This document shows, one piece after another, positions 18,163-20,893 of a stretch of DNA of 20,893 nucleotides. A model generated the notes under the pieces. That model was not told where the DNA came from. It saw only the letters and a program-made list of their open reading frames with translations, and searched no databases. Source of the DNA: Gracilaria domingensis (taxonomy: Eukaryota > Rhodophyta > Florideophyceae > Gracilariales > Gracilariaceae); contig VCMS01000524.1 of the NCBI GenBank assembly GCA_022539475.1, positions 1 through 20,893 on the forward strand, given 5' to 3'. The position numbers were made by a program, and so were the translations under genes. Position 1 is the stretch's first letter, and every line of letters begins with the position of its first letter.

Positions 18163-19515
18163 ATGTCTGACGACGCGCGTCTGCAACAACCCGTCGCCAG
18201 CGAACCGCCTTCAACGCGTTCGCGTTCCCGCCGCGCCTCCGCCGCCACAAACCCCGTCCGCGGCCGACTTCCTCGCGCAGCCGCTTTCCGTCCCACTCGT
18301 TCCGCACACCAGTTCATAGAGCTCGATTTCACAGCATATGACAGCCTGTTCGAGCGCGCTATGGAAGCTATTCTAGAATCCACTGTCGAAGGCGAGTTTG
18401 ATGCTGTCACCACCTGTTCCGAAAACGCAGTCCCTTTGGCCGCCCGCATTGCCACCGCGCTTGGAGTGGAGACAAACTCAATCGAAAGCTGTGAGAAGGC
18501 TCGCAATAAGCGTAAGACTCGCCAGACCATGGCTGAGGCTGGTTTGCCTGTGCCGCGCTTTAGAAGAGTTCTCAAAGTCGATGACATTCCGGCTGCGTGT
18601 GATTACGTTGGATTCCCCATCATTCTCAAGCCTGTGTTTGGCGCTGCCTCGATGGGCGTTACACGTGCCGAATCTGTTCAGGATGCCATGCAATCATATG
18701 AGAAACTGTTTGGTACATTTGATGTCGAGGAGGATACTATCTGGGCTCAGGGAACAGAAATGGTAGTTGAGAAATATTATGACGGAGACGAGTTCGATGT
18801 GGATATTTTACTTTCTGAAGGCACTGTTGTCTATGCTAAGGTTTCGGATAACTGGGCTTGCTGGGAGCCATATTTTCAAGAAACAGGCACCAACTGTCCT
18901 TCATCCTATCCGGAGACGAAACAGACAGAAATCGTCAAGCTGGCCATTGACAGTACCCTGGCTTTGGGCTTCCGAAACGGCTGTTTTCACGTAGAATTGC
19001 GGTATACCAAACGTGGTCCCCGTCTAATTGAGGTTAATGCTAGAATGGGCGGTGTCTCTGTTCGCGATGCAAACCTGTTGGCATGGGGGATAGACTTGGT
19101 TGAGGAGCACTGCATGACCGCTTTAAAGATTCCTATACGACCGCTTATCCCGAAGGAGCCGCTCAAGTTTATGGCAGAGTCTGCTATCAATGTTCCATAT
19201 TCTGGTGTTATAAACGATGACGACTGGCTAGCATTTGCTAGGCAAAGCAAGTTGGTGCTGAAGATTGCTTATCTGAAGCATAAAGGAGATAAGGTTTGTG
19301 GGCCGGAAGACGGTATTCCCCACTTTATGGCGGAAATTATCGTTGTCAGCGAACACAGCACGGAGGAGGCAGTCATGGAAATCAAGAAGATTATGGACAG
19401 TTGCAAAGTTCCGATTACCCCGCAATCCAAGGTAGCGAGCGACCATTTTTCTTCCCGAGCTCCAGTCATCCTTTTTGCTAGCTGCCAACTATCCATTGAA
19501 GTTTTGACCAATTAG
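18163..19515 (+). CDS. ATP-grasp ligase, carnosine-synthase-like
   Basis: This 450-residue ATP-grasp enzyme should join a carboxylate to an amine, such as two amino acids, by way of an acyl phosphate. Residues 1-48 are Arg/Ser/Ala-rich and possibly disordered or a targeting peptide. The pre-ATP-grasp part includes EFDAVTTCSENAVPLAARIA (78-97). ATP-grasp residues include FPIILKPVFGAASMGV with Lys156, VVEKYYDGDEFDVD with Glu203, and the metal-binding HVELRYTKRGPRLIEVNARMGG region (Glu278, Glu290, Asn292, Arg294). VSDN followed by a Phe-x-Glu-Thr stretch and the GPRLIE-NARMGG block resemble the C-terminal half of animal carnosine synthase. That enzyme is about twice as long; the N-terminal half is absent here. 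The substrate is unproven. All catalytic residues are intact. A TTAGGG-core hairpin array lies directly upstream. Confidence 0.82.
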   Translation: MSDDARLQQPVASEPPSTRSRSRRASAATNPVRGRLPRAAAFRPTRSAHQFIELDFTAYDSLFERAMEAILESTVEGEFDAVTTCSENAVPLAARIATALGVETNSIESCEKARNKRKTRQTMAEAGLPVPRFRRVLKVDDIPAACDYVGFPIILKPVFGAASMGVTRAESVQDAMQSYEKLFGTFDVEEDTIWAQGTEMVVEKYYDGDEFDVDILLSEGTVVYAKVSDNWACWEPYFQETGTNCPSSYPETKQTEIVKLAIDSTLALGFRNGCFHVELRYTKRGPRLIEVNARMGGVSVRDANLLAWGIDLVEEHCMTALKIPIRPLIPKEPLKFMAESAINVPYSGVINDDDWLAFARQSKLVLKIAYLKHKGDKVCGPEDGIPHFMAEIIVVSEHSTEEAVMEIKKIMDSCKVPITPQSKVASDHFSSRAPVILFASCQLSIEVLTN

Positions 19516-19915
19516 AGTGAAACCCCAACAGGACATGAGTCGCATGACATTAGCTTAGCATCTTGTAAGCGAATAAGGGATTCTGACTACCTGCAATGTT
19601 CCAATAAACATACTACGGTGCAAAACTCTTGCTCCCCACAATTTCTGGCCTCGGAGATTCTTTTTTCCTTTTAAGGCGTTCATCCCTTTGTTGATAGTGT
19701 GTCAGGCTGCCAACAGCATTGAGTCAATGAGGGTGCCTCCGGTGCGTAAGAAATGATCGAACTAGTGGTGAAGACAATCGTCATGACCGTTGGTCGTGTT
19801 GAAAAAATGCAAGTTTAGACATAGTGTTTGCTTTATGTTTTTTATATTGGTTAGATAAGTTTAGGCATGTTTTGAATGTTACGGCTACACTAATTGAGAC
19901 CGCGAGCTAAGTTGT
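19516..19915. other. Convergent 3' intergenic region
   Basis: This stretch separates the stop codons of the ATP-grasp gene (+) and the VWA-like gene (-). No ORF, RNA or repeat is recognised beyond a candidate polyadenylation signal. Confidence 0.5.
19603..19608 (+). terminator. Candidate polyadenylation signal (AATAAA)
   Basis: AATAAA lies 88 nt after the ATP-grasp stop codon, a normal position for a eukaryotic poly(A) signal. A single hexamer in AT-rich DNA can occur by chance. Confidence 0.4.
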
Positions 19916-20809
19916 TTAGTCAATATTATCGCTATCAGTGAACCAAGGAGGAAGCTCGCTAGCCCTCCTGGATATTCCTTTCCGAATGTTTTTGTCGGCG
20001 GCATTGTTCTTCAAACGAAGAGCATTATACACCTGCTTCCTCTTTTCCTTGGCTTTTTCCCTGGACTTCTTCATTCGTTTCCTAATTACCGGTGCGCTTC
20101 GCAATACTTGACCGTCAAACCGATAATCCGACCTTACAATCATTTCAACAAGTTTCGGCACTAAAGTAACGACATCAGCAACCGAAGAAGCGCTCAAAGA
20201 CGACTTCCCAGTCCCTAGCTTCGCAAGCTCAGGGTCCTGGCCCTCTCCAATACCAATTGTAACAACACGTATTCCTAGCTTCTCCATTTCCATTTTCTCT
20301 TTGAAAGCAGACTTCAATCCTTGACCACCTGCACCACCTTTGGTCAATTCTCCCGCATTTATCAAGACGACACGCCGGAGTCTTCGAGCGTTCAACAGTT
20401 GTGTCTGAATGTGCTTGTTCGCGGCCGGTGGTATTATTTCATACCTGGACCATTTCAAGGCCAGATGGGCTTCCCTACACATCCCATTCATTGCTGGTGG
20501 TACTTCTGTTGCTTGCACAGTTGGTGGCTCTTCGATGTCACCCTCACTTATTGTATGAATATCGTTGTTCTTTTCAGGATCATTAACCAAGCTGTCCACC
20601 TTTCTCAACGCATTTCCCCACATTTTATCTCCGACTTCGTATATATACATGTCGTTAGTGTCCCAGTTATTTGCATCGCCTTGGAATGAATCAGAATCGT
20701 CTGTTCTAAACGGCATCGAGATCCCAGTCGAGCTCAGAAACAACCACGAGTCATACGCATACGCCACAATTCCAACCCGAGATCCAGTCGTGAACTTGCT
20801 TTTGTACAT
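19916..20809 (-). CDS. von Willebrand factor A-like domain protein, N-terminally incomplete
   Basis: This 297-residue frame has the internal half of a VWA fold. SRVGIVAYAYDSWLF (10-24) matches strand 2. RRVVLINAGELTKG (145-158) matches the strand that normally carries the MIDAS aspartate. GIRVVTIGIGEG (179-190) matches the following strand, and a VADVVTLVPKLVEMIV helix (210-225) precedes a Lys/Arg-rich tail (240-285). The usual Asp-x-Ser-x-Ser strand should lie before residue 1 and is missing. The frame continues upstream past a TGA directly before the ATG (VEKIIVDLKEIF, 20840-20875), which looks like the preceding VWA helix. A short intron, a disrupting stop or a sequencing error is therefore likely. 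The MIDAS Asp of strand 4 is replaced (NAGE instead of TDGE), so metal-dependent binding is doubtful. The rest of the gene lies off the right edge. Confidence 0.65.
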   Translation of the reverse strand: MYKSKFTTGSRVGIVAYAYDSWLFLSSTGISMPFRTDDSDSFQGDANNWDTNDMYIYEVGDKMWGNALRKVDSLVNDPEKNNDIHTISEGDIEEPPTVQATEVPPAMNGMCREAHLALKWSRYEIIPPAANKHIQTQLLNARRLRRVVLINAGELTKGGAGGQGLKSAFKEKMEMEKLGIRVVTIGIGEGQDPELAKLGTGKSSLSASSVADVVTLVPKLVEMIVRSDYRFDGQVLRSAPVIRKRMKKSREKAKEKRKQVYNALRLKNNAADKNIRKGISRRASELPPWFTDSDNID

Positions 20810-20893
20810 TTTTCAATCACAACCTCCAGGTAGTAGAAAGATCTCCTTCAGGTCTACGATAATCTTCTCCACGAGAGGGCACCTGATGCAGTT

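Noticed and set aside
17852..18307. A 151-codon minus-strand frame with apparent repeats (DPPARGH, RVATLTQ)
   Set aside because: It runs through the palindromic hairpins; the peptide repeats are translations of the hairpin arms. Its upstream part is antisense to the N-terminus of the ATP-grasp gene.

Overview
The window is nuclear DNA of a eukaryote. The recognisable proteins are eukaryotic: a two-domain phosphatidylethanolamine methyltransferase, a Golgi GDP-fucose transporter, and hAT and Plavaka-type transposases. The host genes are long and intronless or nearly so, and they sit as islands in DNA full of decayed DNA transposons and hairpins. That layout, with a carnosine-synthase-like ATP-grasp gene, fits a red alga best. 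This assignment is inference (about 0.5); another intron-poor alga or a fungus-like protist is possible.

Layout, left to right. Positions 1-600 (perhaps to 760, minus strand) hold a frameshifted remnant of a CLC chloride channel/transporter. A CHO2-type methyltransferase (1693-3636, +) converges on a GDP-fucose transporter (4271-5296, -). A complete hAT transposon occupies 5735-11841. It is proven by an 8-bp target duplication (CAAAATAG at 5727-5734 and 11842-11849) and 28-bp terminal inverted repeats. It carries an intact transposase ORF lacking its DNA-binding finger (6642-8741). Its passenger DNA comprises a GC-rich broken PH-domain/AGC kinase gene (8888-9947), a second GC-rich coding-like fragment (10169-10820) and a cysteine-rich minus-strand fragment near 11068-11452.

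Positions 11850-14446 contain no convincing gene but several strong hairpins and a 345-bp tandem duplication. A decayed Plavaka-type (CACTA superfamily) transposase lies at 14447-16345. After about 1.2 kb with nothing recognisable comes a hairpin island (17538-18139). Its core is four copies of a roughly 75-bp stem-loop centred on GTGTTAGGGT-NNNN-ACCCTAACAC, ending 23 bp before the ATP-grasp gene (18163-19515, +). A von Willebrand A-like protein with a degenerate metal site (19916-20809, -) closes the window.

The functional host genes are metabolically unrelated: membrane phospholipid synthesis, Golgi nucleotide-sugar import, a probable dipeptide ligase and a VWA protein. There is no operon logic. 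The most noteworthy points are the kinase captured inside a precisely bounded hAT element, and the hairpin array whose arms covary immediately upstream of the ATP-grasp gene.
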